Part shown: positions 9,863-19,024 of the stretch, in pieces
How the letters are laid out: each line of letters starts with the position of its first letter
Position numbering within the stretch: the first letter of the stretch is position 1
NCBI GenBank assembly: GCA_000828835.1
Contig: AP014633.1
Span: 2,914,001-2,978,000, forward strand
From: Thioploca ingrica
Lineage (GTDB): Bacteria > Pseudomonadota > Gammaproteobacteria > Beggiatoales > Beggiatoaceae
Direction: 5' to 3'
Length of the DNA stretch: 64,000 bases
Made by a program: the position numbers and the translations under genes
Notes under the pieces: model-generated
What the model was told of the DNA's origin: nothing
The model's database searches: none
Seen by the model: only the letters and a program-made list of their open reading frames with translations

Positions 9863-11152
9863 ATGATGATAAAAATGACTCTCGTCACTAGCCTCTTGCT
9901 TATATTAATCTCCTTGATTCCTTATTGGACCGGGATTGAAGCAGAAAAGCAACTTGACCACTTTAACCAAGTTTTTTACCCAGCCATGAATATTCAACTC
10001 ATAGAAAACGATTATCAACGGGGTTGGTTTGAGTCACAGGCACAATCTACTTTGGAAATGCCTAAGACTTTAGTTTTTTCTTCCCCCCATCACCGCTTAG
10101 TGGTAAGGCATGAAATTGATCATGGTTTTTTACCCATTCAACCGACCCTAATTCATACTCAATTACAAACAGATACTCACGAAACCACTTTGCTGCAAAT
10201 AAACACGGCGATACAAGGTAATGGAGAAAGTATTAGCACATTTGAAATGAAGCCACTTACCTTTCAAGAAGAAAAAATTCACTTACAATTACAAGAATTA
10301 CAGGGAAAAGTACGCATTCAGTTTCCTTCAACGCTTGCCCAAGTAGAATTGCACAACCCGCAAATACAATTAACGACAGAAATATACCAGCTATTAATGC
10401 AAAATGTGAGTTTAAATACGGAATTACAAGCAACGCCGTCAGAATTTTTGCAAGGTGTGGGATATTTAACGGTTGAGCAAAGTGATTTCTTACCTCGAAA
10501 GCAACAAGTAACTCCGCTACACTTCAAAAAAATCCAATTAGTGGGTCATAACGACATACTCAGTGATTATTTAACCACCGCTATCACCCTAGATTTACCG
10601 TATTTGGGGATAGGAACTGATTCTTATGGACCAAACCGGGGTAAATTAGAATTACGTCATTGGCATATACCCACCTTGAATGCACTCATAACGAATTTTA
10701 TGGCAACTAGGCAACAAAATCTGCTACCTTCATCAACTTACTTAACACTTTTTAAACTAATACCTGATGGAATAAATTTACTCCAACATCATCCGCAAGT
10801 GGCTGTTACCGATTTAAAAATTAACACCGTGGCGGGTGAATTGCAGGGGACAATGCAACTCCAATTTGAATCAACTCAGTTCAATTATTTTACTCTACTC
10901 AATCCCATAGAGTTATTCAATCGTCTTCAGGTGCAAGCCAACATACACCTACCTCGATCTTTATTAGCAACCATAATAAACTGGGCTGAAATGAATTTTC
11001 CCCTACCCCAAGAACAAGGAATACGTTGGGACAAATTAATCACGTTGGAACCAAACGCAGATTATTTTTCTATACAACTACAATTAGAAAAAGGGGTATT
11101 CCAAGTCAATGGTAAACCCCTCTCTATTAATTATTACCGCTTAAGAAAGTGA
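9863..11152 (+). CDS. YdgA/DUF945 family protein
   Basis: The frame is open from 9719, but family members start directly at a hydrophobic anchor. The anchor here (MTLVTSLLLILISLIPYW) follows ATGs at 9863, 9866 and 9875, so I place the start in that group; no ribosome site decides between them. After the anchor comes IEAEKQLDHFNQ and YQRGWFESQAQSTLEM, the conserved start of DUF945. The rest (about 380 residues) is a beta-rich periplasmic domain with repeating LQLQLE-type strands. Family members are bacterial inner-membrane anchored proteins of unknown role. Confidence 0.8.
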   Translation: MMIKMTLVTSLLLILISLIPYWTGIEAEKQLDHFNQVFYPAMNIQLIENDYQRGWFESQAQSTLEMPKTLVFSSPHHRLVVRHEIDHGFLPIQPTLIHTQLQTDTHETTLLQINTAIQGNGESISTFEMKPLTFQEEKIHLQLQELQGKVRIQFPSTLAQVELHNPQIQLTTEIYQLLMQNVSLNTELQATPSEFLQGVGYLTVEQSDFLPRKQQVTPLHFKKIQLVGHNDILSDYLTTAITLDLPYLGIGTDSYGPNRGKLELRHWHIPTLNALITNFMATRQQNLLPSSTYLTLFKLIPDGINLLQHHPQVAVTDLKINTVAGELQGTMQLQFESTQFNYFTLLNPIELFNRLQVQANIHLPRSLLATIINWAEMNFPLPQEQGIRWDKLITLEPNADYFSIQLQLEKGVFQVNGKPLSINYYRLRK

Positions 11153-11174
11153 AATAGTCTCATTTTACTTTTTT

Positions 11175-11756
11175 TTAAGAAGTTATTCTTTTTACCTCTT
11201 CAGCAACCACGACATATCGTCGATCATCCTCAATTGTACACGGATAACAACTAATCAAAGTTAAACGTCGATTTAAACTGGGTTCAATCAACGAAGTATC
11301 GGTTTTATAAACAATATAAATCGCTGAAATTTGATAATACCAACGTCCATTACGTAGCGATTCAAGAATAATCATATCACCTGGCTTTAACATTCTTAAA
11401 AAGCTAAAATAATTATCACGATGGACATTAAGTACACTGTTACCAATCTCACCAGGTAATACACTATTTTCTGTATGCCTTAATGCAAAAGATGATATTC
11501 CTTCACTCGCATGTGACAAAATAATTTGTTCTGTATTGATGCGTGGCACCGATAAAAGAGCCAATGGCCACGTTCTTGCCCAAGGCCATGGTTTAACTTG
11601 CTGACCACTGGCTTGAGTCCGTACCCAAGCCGTGTGAAGTAACCCTTGTGCTAACCATGCTTGAGCGTACACCACATTACCCTGACTAAATTGCCATGCT
11701 GTCATCGTCACGACAATTACGAGGGCTAAGTAGCCCCATCTCAATTGTGTTTTCAT
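11175..11756 (-). CDS. Class GN sortase (proteobacterial dedicated sortase)
   Basis: A membrane transpeptidase expected to cleave LPXTG-like signals. Length 193 residues, normal for the class. One N-terminal membrane segment (about 8-24) is followed by the class-typical AWLAQGLLHTAWVRT and KPWPWARTWPLALL segments. Catalytic residues are His112 in VHRDNYFSFL, Cys170 in LTLISCYPC, and an Arg at 179/180 in DDRRYVVVAEE. The assignment is strengthened by the neighbouring dedicated response regulator and kinase. An unannotated 45-residue membrane ORF lies 30 bases upstream on the same strand. No LPXTG target lies beside it, which is unusual. Confidence 0.93.
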   Translation of the reverse strand: MKTQLRWGYLALVIVVTMTAWQFSQGNVVYAQAWLAQGLLHTAWVRTQASGQQVKPWPWARTWPLALLSVPRINTEQIILSHASEGISSFALRHTENSVLPGEIGNSVLNVHRDNYFSFLRMLKPGDMIILESLRNGRWYYQISAIYIVYKTDTSLIEPSLNRRLTLISCYPCTIEDDRRYVVVAEEVKRITS

Positions 11757-11786
11757 AGAGTCACTACTAAACGAATAGCTTTGTTG

Positions 11787-11924
11787 TTAACTTGCAAATG
11801 ATAGTAAAAGTACAATCCCTACCAGTATTACGGAAACCCCAGCCGAAGCCAATAAACTGACACCTAATAAATTAAGCAAATTGCTCAATATTGAAACAGG
11901 TGTATTTGGCTTAACCGTATTCAT
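11787..11924 (-). CDS. Small single-pass membrane protein upstream of sortase
   Basis: Not a recognised family. The frame starts with ATG at 11924, preceded by a GGGAG site (7 bases upstream), and ends with TAA at 11787. It encodes 45 residues: a short polar start with Lys5 (MNTVKPNTPVSI), then a long hydrophobic stretch rich in Leu, Val, Gly and Ala to the end. Its stop is 30 bases from the sortase start, so the two genes are probably co-transcribed. It has no LPXTG-type motif. The place and orientation suggest a sortase partner or accessory peptide, but that is inference. Confidence 0.6.
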   Translation of the reverse strand: MNTVKPNTPVSILSNLLNLLGVSLLASAGVSVILVGIVLLLSFAS

Positions 11925-12359
11925 ATATAACTCCCATATATCAAAAAGTCATCTCAATATCAATCAATGTAAACTTGTTTGGGCAAGAGTCTTGCCAATA
12001 TCTATACTCATAAGTACACATTGGTAACCCAAATAAGTATCACATTAAACTTTAATTAATAACACTAACTGGGGATCAATATCACTTTAGTCGGGTAATC
12101 ACTTATTTTATTTGGATAAATAACTAAGCAATCACTGGTTAATATCGTATCAATTGATCTTTTTTCCGTATCAATATGAGAATATTGACATATTTAAATT
12201 AAGCTAATATTGTCGTCTCATATTTAACTTATTGTAAGAACCTGTTCTGACAATACTAAGGCAAAATATGGCAAAAAAATGGAATTGACTCTGTTAGTGT
12301 CTAACCGCATATTATAATCTGTTTTAGCTCGTTTGGCTTTTATTAAGGGGATAATGTTG
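11925..12359. promoter_or_regulatory. Divergent intergenic region, sortase operon / pdsRS
   Basis: An AT-rich region of about 430 bases between the minus-strand small ORF/sortase and the plus-strand pdsR. A perfect palindrome GGCAAG-AGT-CTTGCC lies at 11982-11996, 58-72 bases upstream of the small ORF. CGTATCAAT occurs twice near 12147 and 12168. A consensus -10 TATAAT lies at 12313-12318, 42 bases before the pdsR start; TTGACT at 12285-12290 is too far (22 bases) to be a normal -35. This is the natural place for PdsR autoregulation, but binding is not shown. Confidence 0.4.
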
Positions 12360-13064
12360 ATGGGTCGTCGTATTGCAATTGTTGAAGATGAACCGGCTAT
12401 TCGAGAAAACTATGCTGCTGTGCTACGTCGTCAAGGTTATGAAGTTAATACTTATACTAACCGTGCCGAAGCCATGCAAGCTTTCCATACTCGCTTACCG
12501 GATCTCGTTTTGTTAGATATCGGTCTTGAAGATGAAGTGGAAGGTGGATTTGATTTGTGTCGAGATTTGCGCACATTATCACATTATTTACCCATTATTT
12601 TTTTAACCGCACATGATAGTGAATTTGATACCGTTTCTGGATTGCGTTTAGGAGCAGATGATTATTTAACGAAAGACATCAGTATGCCTCATCTATTAGC
12701 GAGAATAGCGGCTTTATTTCGCCGTATAGAAGCGCTTCGTACTCCCCCTTTGGCAGAAAATGTAATAACCAGAGGTTCTTTATTAATAGATAGTTATCGC
12801 TTAACGGCAACCTGGCGTGGTGTTGCCGTCGAGTTAACGTTAACTGAATTCTGGATTGTACATGCCTTGGCTCGTTTTCCAGGACATGTTAAACATCGTG
12901 AGCAGTTAATGCAGGAAGCGAATGTTTTAGTAGACGATAGTACTATCACCTCACATATTAAGCGAATTCGTAAAAAATTTGCGCATATTGATCCTAAATT
13001 TGTAGCCATTGAAACCGTTTATGGAATGGGCTATCGGTGGAATATTGATACCGTTAACTGCTAA
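12360..13064 (+). CDS. pdsR: Sortase-system response regulator PdsR
   Basis: An OmpR-type DNA-binding response regulator of 234 residues. The receiver domain has acidic residues at IVEDE, phospho-acceptor Asp53 in LVLLDIG and a Lys in DDYLTKD. A winged-helix domain follows (RGSLLIDSYRLTATW...VYGMGYRW). I choose ATG 12360 because AAGGGG stands 9 bases upstream and the protein then begins at the receiver (MGRRIAIVEDE); ATG 12354 is possible. It is followed after 11 bases by the kinase gene. The RR/HK pair next to a class GN sortase matches the dedicated proteobacterial sortase system; the regulon is not known. Confidence 0.88.
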   Translation: MGRRIAIVEDEPAIRENYAAVLRRQGYEVNTYTNRAEAMQAFHTRLPDLVLLDIGLEDEVEGGFDLCRDLRTLSHYLPIIFLTAHDSEFDTVSGLRLGADDYLTKDISMPHLLARIAALFRRIEALRTPPLAENVITRGSLLIDSYRLTATWRGVAVELTLTEFWIVHALARFPGHVKHREQLMQEANVLVDDSTITSHIKRIRKKFAHIDPKFVAIETVYGMGYRWNIDTVNC

Positions 13065-13075
13065 CCAAACATAGA

Positions 13076-15193
13076 ATGTTAACTATTCGAAGTAAAGTAT
13101 TATTACTCTCATTAACACTCTTCAGTATTCCCTATGTCGGTTATGAATATGTCCGAGAAATGGAAAAATACTTACGTGATAATCTGGAAACCTCATTAGA
13201 GGATACTGCACGTGCTCTGGCTAATGTTTTAAATGATCGTCCGTCGTTATTTAGTCGTAAATTAGTTGATATCGTGCGAGAAGAAGGACTTAATGCCCAT
13301 GTTCTTAACACCCCTATTAAATTAGACGGAAACATTGACGATTGGGCTGGGTATTTAGAACAAGCTGGCGATTATGCAGAGAAACACATTCTTAAAAACA
13401 GTGGAACTTATTCACCGAATTCACTTTCTTTTAAACATATCTTAGGCAAATATCACAATCATCTGTATGCTCTATTCATTGTTCATGATGATAAAATCGT
13501 GTATCGTAGTGCGGCTAGTTTACATCTAGATCGCAGTGATCATTTACAGATTGTTATGCAAGAGCCTAATCGACAATTTTATCGCTATATCATTGCACCA
13601 CAAGCACCCGGTTGGGTTAGTGCTTATAAAGTATCAACTCGTGATTCTTATTTACAAACACAACCTGAAACTCGTATTCAAGGGATGTGGCAAGAAACCA
13701 CTACGGGATACATATTGGAACTGCGAATTCCACTTTCAAAAATAGGTGATCGGCTGGGTTTTGCTATCGCCGATGTTGATGATCCTTCTCACCAAATTAA
13801 AACGGTGATAGGCACTTCTGCTATTCAGAACTTGGAAACGGTGGGTAAAGTATTTATTCCCTCACCCGAAATTGAGCGTATTATTCGCTCCTTAAGCGAT
13901 ACGCCAGGACGTCGTGTTTGGGTGTTAGATAAACAACGACGTGTTCTGGCAACCAGTGGTGAATTGCAACGGGAAATTACTCATCATCCACTTAATGCTT
14001 TATATAGTCTATTACTTCCACCCGTCTCAGAAGATTTCAAAGATGATCTGGCACGGGCTTCTCGCCTTGAAGGTGAAGAAGTGAACAGTGCTTTAGAAGG
14101 TAAGGCACGAACCCGTTGGCGTTCTACTTTAGATGGGCAAGCGGTCATTGTTTCTGCAGCGCATCCGGTTTGGAATCAACACCAAGTTATTGGTGCAGTG
14201 GTAGTGGAAGAAACGAGTAACCGGATCCAATCGGTACAACGCCAAGCGATTGCTAATCTCTTTAATAAAACCTTAATTGTTTTTTCAATCATAACGTTAC
14301 TATTACTGGCTTTTGCTACTCGATTATCGGTTCGTCTACGCTCACTGCGCAATCAAGCTGAAAAAGCGATTGATATCAATGGACGCGTGACTACTACTAA
14401 AATTGGCTTCTTTTCCAAAGATGAAATTGGTGACTTATCACGCAGCTTTTCGCTTATCTTAGAAAAATTAAGTCAATATAATACTTATTTAGAAGGAATG
14501 GCTAGTCGTCTATCTCATGAATTACGTACACCAATAGCCGTTGTGCGTTCCTCGTTAGAAAATCTCGAACAAGAATTTGAACAAACCGGTACCTCTGGGG
14601 AATCGCATATCTATATTGAACGCGCTAAACAAGGGATTGCTCGTCTTAATACAATTATTACCCGTTTAAGTGAAGCGACTCGCTTAGAACAAGCTTTACA
14701 AACAGTTGAACGCGAAGTATTTGATTTAACAGAATTAGTGAGTAGCTGTGTCGAAGGATATCGCTTAGCTTACCCGGAGCAAAATTTTCAGGCAGAAATT
14801 AGCTCAACACCGCTTACTTTAGAAGGTGCTCCTGACTTAATTGCTCAAATGCTCGACAAACTCATTTCTAATGCGGTAGACTTCTCCGAACCGCAAATCC
14901 CGATAAAAGTAAAATTATTTTCCGAGGGTAAACAAGCACATCTAGATATTCTTAATCGCGGTCAAACCTTACCGGCAGAAATGCCGGAGCGATTATTTGA
15001 GTCTATGGTTTCCTTACGTCCCCAAAGTATGGGAAAAAAAGAACCTCATCTTGGACTCGGTTTATATATGGTACGTCTTATCGTCGGCTATCATGGTGGA
15101 CAAGTCCGTGCTGATAACAATCCAGAAGGAACGGGTGCCCTGTTTACTGTATTATTGCCCATTCGATCTACTGAAATGGTTCTGGCTAATTAA
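13076..15193 (+). CDS. pdsS: Sortase-system sensor histidine kinase PdsS
   Basis: A 705-residue inner-membrane kinase. Membrane segments are at about residues 5-22 and 395-415 (LIVFSIITLLLLAFA). The large periplasmic region between includes LDGNIDDWAGYLEQAGDYA, which resembles a CBM9-like carbohydrate-binding fold, as known for this kinase class. A HAMP region follows the second segment, then the H-box SHELRTPIAVVRSS with His near 481, and an ATPase domain (LISNAVDFSE, then GLGLYMVRLIVGYHGG). The start ATG lies 11 bases after pdsR, suggesting coupled translation. It should phosphorylate PdsR. Confidence 0.9.
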   Translation: MLTIRSKVLLLSLTLFSIPYVGYEYVREMEKYLRDNLETSLEDTARALANVLNDRPSLFSRKLVDIVREEGLNAHVLNTPIKLDGNIDDWAGYLEQAGDYAEKHILKNSGTYSPNSLSFKHILGKYHNHLYALFIVHDDKIVYRSAASLHLDRSDHLQIVMQEPNRQFYRYIIAPQAPGWVSAYKVSTRDSYLQTQPETRIQGMWQETTTGYILELRIPLSKIGDRLGFAIADVDDPSHQIKTVIGTSAIQNLETVGKVFIPSPEIERIIRSLSDTPGRRVWVLDKQRRVLATSGELQREITHHPLNALYSLLLPPVSEDFKDDLARASRLEGEEVNSALEGKARTRWRSTLDGQAVIVSAAHPVWNQHQVIGAVVVEETSNRIQSVQRQAIANLFNKTLIVFSIITLLLLAFATRLSVRLRSLRNQAEKAIDINGRVTTTKIGFFSKDEIGDLSRSFSLILEKLSQYNTYLEGMASRLSHELRTPIAVVRSSLENLEQEFEQTGTSGESHIYIERAKQGIARLNTIITRLSEATRLEQALQTVEREVFDLTELVSSCVEGYRLAYPEQNFQAEISSTPLTLEGAPDLIAQMLDKLISNAVDFSEPQIPIKVKLFSEGKQAHLDILNRGQTLPAEMPERLFESMVSLRPQSMGKKEPHLGLGLYMVRLIVGYHGGQVRADNNPEGTGALFTVLLPIRSTEMVLAN

Positions 15194-15298
15194 TTTGGGG
15201 TTATTTTTTCTTGTTTTCTTGTTCCTACGCACCAAAGGCGGTAAAAAACCTCTGTTCTTGAAAGACCGGATTATTTAAATCCAGTTTTACACCAGCCG

Positions 15299-15547
15299 TC
15301 ATGGCGTGTTTATCCGTACCGCCAGTTGTTCTAAATCCGTTTCTTGGGGTGGGTTTGCCTCAGCCCAGGCAATGGCACGATCCAGGCTCACTTGAACGTG
15401 TGGTTGACGTAACCAGTGTTCAGTATCAACCTTAGAATATTCAAGCCCTTCTTCAAGTAAAATTTGATTCATTAATAATTGCATTAGGCGCAATTTATCA
15501 GCATGATTTAACTCTTGGATTAAAGGAACGATGTCGTGGTATAACAT
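15299..15547 (-). CDS. Small conserved protein, antitoxin-like
   Basis: An 82-residue protein starting at ATG 15547, with GAGGG 6 bases upstream; the longer frame to 15649 has no support. The N-terminal MLYHDIVPLIQELNHADKLR followed by LMQLLMNQ resembles short conserved proteins common in cyanobacteria and in Beggiatoa relatives, sometimes called addiction-module components. No toxin lies beside it. Function is not known. Confidence 0.6.
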   Translation of the reverse strand: MLYHDIVPLIQELNHADKLRLMQLLMNQILLEEGLEYSKVDTEHWLRQPHVQVSLDRAIAWAEANPPQETDLEQLAVRINTP

Positions 15548-15612
15548 GATAACCCTCATTATATTGCATCGGATGGATTTATTTGTTAGGTCTAGTGGAG
15601 TAGACAGTGAGT

Positions 15613-15662
15613 CATTGCTGCCCGCAATGTTAATTTCCCCTTTTTCCAAAGGGGGGAGAAAT
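15613..15662. repeat. Palindromic sequences after the beta-helix gene
   Basis: Two small inverted repeats: CATTGC/GCAATG (15613-15629) and TTTCCCCTTT/AAAGGGGGGAGAAA (about 15635-15662). The second, with the adjoining AAATCTAAAAATC, resembles the core of the element at 53378-53512. It may terminate the minus-strand beta-helix gene but lacks a clean T-run. Confidence 0.45.
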
Positions 15663-15674
15663 CTAAAAATCTAT

Positions 15675-17381
15675 TTATTCATCTTCACACTGTGGATTAC
15701 CACCGCTATTCTGACCCACCGTCGCCGAGACGATATTACCCCAATGGAAAGTTCGATAACCACCCATATTAACATCTTCGAGCAAGTAAAAATAAGTCGT
15801 TCCCGCTGGAGCCGCACTGGCATCCAAATAACTGTAACATTCAGCAGAACTACCCGCCGCAATGAGATGATTCCAATCCGTAACGGCTTCCAGTGGCGTA
15901 GCGGTTAGAGTCTGGGCTTGAGGATTATCCAATGCCGTAATGTTGGTATATTCACCGTATTGATCTAAATTGGCCCGCCAGAGACGGAAACCCGCGTTAT
16001 CACTCGCAGAGGTAGTTATCCATTTCAGGTAAATGCCCTGAGGAGTAGCAATCGCTTGAAAGTCACCGAGTTCGATCAGCCCTGGCTTTTGATATTCAAA
16101 TGCGCCGATGTCACATTTTGCGCCCTGTGGACGACTCACGCCACGTTGATCGGTCGCTGGACAAATTACATCATCGGCCGCATCGATGGCTGGACTATTG
16201 GCTACTAAAGCGAGCGTTTGGGTCGGACCACCGTTGTTAGCTAAAGTGGGGTTGAGTACGTCAGTAATAGTTTTCCCAAGTCCAGTTAAGGTTAAATCCG
16301 TTGCACCGGCATTACACTCCGTACCATCGCCACCGAACAGATTGTAGTGGTTGGTGTTGATAATGCCACTAACATCATTAAAACAATCCGAATTTGAAGT
16401 AGTGATCATGTTGCCAGCAAGAATGGTGTTTTTTAACGTGGTAATGGACTGGTAATCGTTATAAATACCACCACTACTCCAATTACTACCATTCCAATTA
16501 ATGACAGTATTTTCCACGACCGTGCTGTTGGTGAGCGTGACGGTGGATCTGTGGTTGAAAATGCCACCAGCAGAGAACCTGGCAGTATTCCCTGCGACCG
16601 TGCTGTTGGTGAGCGTAGTGGTCGAATACCAGTAGTTTAAAATTCCACCACCAAAGCTAGCAGTATTCCCCGCGACCGTGCTATTGGTTAACATGACAAT
16701 GGAGCACTCGTTGAAAATACCACCACCATCACTAGCAGTATTCCCCGAAACCGTGCTATTGGTGAGTGTGGCAGTAGTAGAGAAGCAGGTGGTGGCGATG
16801 GTGTTAAAAATGCCACCACCTTCCCCAGCAGTATTCCCATCGATCCTACTTCTGTTAAGAGTAAGTTTTCCTAGATTGAAAATACCTCCTCCGAACCAAT
16901 CAGCCTTATTCCCAGAGATCTTGCTCTGTTTAAGAGTAAGTTCTCCTCGATTGAAAATACCTCCTCCGTGCCAAATACCCTCGCCATTTAAGCCATTTAA
17001 GCCGTTCTCAACACTCAACTGCTTTAAAGTTAAGTTACCTGTTGAGGCTACGCGAAGAATCCGAAATCTTTCACTTCCCTCTTGTCGTCGAATCGCTGAC
17101 CGATGCCCGTTAATTGTGAGTTTGCTATAGATAGAAGGTAAGCCATTGGCTCCATCTCTGTTGTTATTAACTGCCGTGAGCGGGTAAACACAGTTGGCTT
17201 GATTATCCACATTCAAATTGATTTCATCCGCATCACTGTTGCTGTTAGCGGTGTTGATAGCGTTAATTAAATCGGTGACATTGCCACAATTGACATCAAT
17301 CACCGTGGCTTGAGCCGGTGCTACTAAAGCTTGACTAATTAGTAAAGATAAAAGTTTTTTTCGATTTGTTATCGGTTTCAT
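15675..17381 (-). CDS. Secreted beta-helix protein with choice-of-anchor Q and FnIII-like regions
   Basis: A 568-residue exported protein. The signal peptide (about 1-25) ends at APAQA. Residues about 30-330 hold repeated right-handed beta-helix turns of the PMP type (GNTASDGGGIFN, TNSTVAGNTA). Then comes a choice-of-anchor Q segment (GGPTQTLALVANSPAIDAAD, ending CDIGAFEY, about 385-430), and a C-terminal Ig/FnIII-like domain (IYLKWITTSASDNAGFRLWR). It probably acts on the cell surface. Repeat units at the DNA level are similar, so the number of turns may vary by recombination. The 341 bases upstream (17382-17722) are AT-rich and hold no gene I can see. Confidence 0.85.
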   Translation of the reverse strand: MKPITNRKKLLSLLISQALVAPAQATVIDVNCGNVTDLINAINTANSNSDADEINLNVDNQANCVYPLTAVNNNRDGANGLPSIYSKLTINGHRSAIRRQEGSERFRILRVASTGNLTLKQLSVENGLNGLNGEGIWHGGGIFNRGELTLKQSKISGNKADWFGGGIFNLGKLTLNRSRIDGNTAGEGGGIFNTIATTCFSTTATLTNSTVSGNTASDGGGIFNECSIVMLTNSTVAGNTASFGGGILNYWYSTTTLTNSTVAGNTARFSAGGIFNHRSTVTLTNSTVVENTVINWNGSNWSSGGIYNDYQSITTLKNTILAGNMITTSNSDCFNDVSGIINTNHYNLFGGDGTECNAGATDLTLTGLGKTITDVLNPTLANNGGPTQTLALVANSPAIDAADDVICPATDQRGVSRPQGAKCDIGAFEYQKPGLIELGDFQAIATPQGIYLKWITTSASDNAGFRLWRANLDQYGEYTNITALDNPQAQTLTATPLEAVTDWNHLIAAGSSAECYSYLDASAAPAGTTYFYLLEDVNMGGYRTFHWGNIVSATVGQNSGGNPQCEDE

Positions 17382-17722
17382 TTAATTTTCTCGTTTTAAA
17401 GAAAGCCAAGAAGTTGTGATTTTAATTGAGTTCAACTTTACTTCGGAATTTTTTATTTTTATTAATTTAATTAAACTTCATAAAGTGTAAAAATCAAGCG
17501 GGTTGGATAGGTCCGAGAAGAGGAATCAAGTACCTTCTACTACAGAGAAACTAAGATAAGAGGTGCTATAATAAGCCAAAATTTATTAATAATTAAAAAG
17601 TACAGTTTTCACCTAAGCGAATTAGTTCAGGTAAAGCCGCCAATCTAAGGAGTAAGAAGAAGTTATGTAACCATGCTAACTTAACTTAATAACATTGTAA
17701 TGAGTATGTATAATTTTAATGT

Positions 17723-18040
17723 ATGTTTACAAATAAACAAAAAAAATACACTAAAGTAATTGATGAAAGATTTTATGTTCCAGAAAAACTTGGAGGTGGT
17801 TTAATAAAGTTTGAAGCATGGGAATATCAAAACCAAATTGTTAAATACAACATGGCTTATATTAATAAAAAACAATATCAAGGTGATAATGGTCGGGTAA
17901 TCGGGTATGACAATACTCATAACTATCATCACAAACACTACTTAGGTGATATTTATGAAGTAGACGACTTTGTTAGTTATGAGGAATTGGTTGAAAGATT
18001 TCAACAGGATTTAAAGGAATTTTTATATGAGAGAGATTAA
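17723..18040 (+). CDS. TumE-like toxin (DUF6516 family)
   Basis: A 105-residue protein whose FEAWEYQNQIVKYNMAYIN and HKHYLGDIYEV segments fit the TumE/DUF6516 toxin family. It overlaps by 14 bases the gene for a small winged-helix protein, the usual toxin-first order of this module. The family is usually regarded as RNA-targeting toxins; the mechanism is not visible here. The start ATG at 17723 has no strong ribosome site. Confidence 0.75.
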   Translation: MFTNKQKKYTKVIDERFYVPEKLGGGLIKFEAWEYQNQIVKYNMAYINKKQYQGDNGRVIGYDNTHNYHHKHYLGDIYEVDDFVSYEELVERFQQDLKEFLYERD

Positions 18041-18398
18041 AAACGGTACCTTAAATGATTTTTTTGCTTCTGCTAAAGAGACTGCCAGAGAAATTGATCA
18101 AGGTAAACAAGTAACACCTAAATATATTATTTGGATGGAAACGGAAGATTTTTTATATCTTTTAAAACCCGCTAGAAGATTCCTACTGAAATATATCAGA
18201 GAGCATTCCAAGGTCTATTATTCTACATTGACTCAAGAATTGAATAAAAGCCGTCGTAGTCTGGATAGAGACTTAGATATTTTATCCAAGTATCAGTTCA
18301 TCAACGTTTATCAAGAAATTGATCCCCGATATGGAAGACGAAAAGTGATCGAATCCAATTTTAAAAATGAAACGATGGAGTTAAGAACCGTTATATAG
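18027..18398 (+). CDS. TumA-like antitoxin, winged-helix DNA-binding protein
   Basis: A 123-residue partner of the preceding toxin gene. The C-terminal half is a winged helix (FLLKYIREHSKVYYSTLTQE, then SRRSLDRDLDILSKYQFI) as in the HVO_A0114-type DNA-binding family often paired with TumE. It overlaps the toxin by 14 bases, so translation is probably coupled. It likely neutralises the toxin and represses the pair. Confidence 0.75.
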   Translation: MREIKNGTLNDFFASAKETAREIDQGKQVTPKYIIWMETEDFLYLLKPARRFLLKYIREHSKVYYSTLTQELNKSRRSLDRDLDILSKYQFINVYQEIDPRYGRRKVIESNFKNETMELRTVI

Positions 18399-18462
18399 TG
18401 AGATTGATGCGGTTCGCAAATTCACTGCATCCTACTCTGGCTATGAGGAATTTTACCAAATC

Positions 18463-18906
18463 ATGAACAAAGCTATTGATTATGAAACTGATTTCTACGC
18501 TTGGGCATCATACAATGCGCAATTATTACGGGAGGGTAAGTTTTCAGAGCTTGATATTGAACATATCGCTGAGGAATTAGAAAGCATGGGGAAGAATAAC
18601 AAAAGGGAGTTAATCAGTCGCTTAAAAATATTAATCGGTCATTTACTGAAATGGCAGTATCAACCCGGGGGACGTTCTACGAGTTGGCGGGGTTCAATTG
18701 TTGAACAACGCTTGCAACTAAATGATTTAATCGAATATAGTCCGAGTTTGAAACCACAGTTACTAGAAGCGATAACTCAAGCTTATCCCCATGCGGTAGA
18801 ATTAGCGAGCGATGATACTGGCTTTTTAGAATCTGTTTTTCCCGAGATTTGTCCTTATTCTCAGGAGCAGATCCTAACCAAAGGTTTTTTTCCAGAACCA
18901 GATTAA
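18463..18906 (+). CDS. DUF29 family protein
   Basis: 147 residues covering the full DUF29 pattern: [57 protein letters not shown], and the C-terminal [16 protein letters not shown]29 proteins are abundant in cyanobacteria and sulfur bacteria, often near toxin-antitoxin genes; their function is unknown. It stands 64 bases after the TumE/TumA pair and is not clearly linked to it. Confidence 0.88.
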   Translation: MNKAIDYETDFYAWASYNAQLLREGKFSELDIEHIAEELESMGKNNKRELISRLKILIGHLLKWQYQPGGRSTSWRGSIVEQRLQLNDLIEYSPSLKPQLLEAITQAYPHAVELASDDTGFLESVFPEICPYSQEQILTKGFFPEPD

Positions 18907-18950
18907 TTTAATGGTGTGTAATAAATGTAAGGAATCGAGTACCCTTCTTG

Positions 18951-18989
18951 ACATTCAACTGCTTTTAAAGTTAAGTTACCCGAAATCTT
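18951..18989. repeat. Short duplicated piece of the beta-helix gene
   Basis: Bases 18951-18980 match 17011-17039, inside the beta-helix gene, with one substitution and one inserted T. The match resumes with CCGAAATCTT (17061-17070 and 18980-18989) after a 21-base stretch that is absent here. It looks like a decayed fragment of a beta-helix gene copy just upstream of rsxE. Confidence 0.45.
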
Positions 18990-19024
18990 ATAAAAAAGTA
19001 TTAATTAACTTGAGGTTATTTGTT

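Noticed and set aside
14997..15278. Plus-strand ORF overlapping the pdsS end
   Set aside because: It is an alternative frame of the kinase gene continuing into the gap, with no ribosome site.
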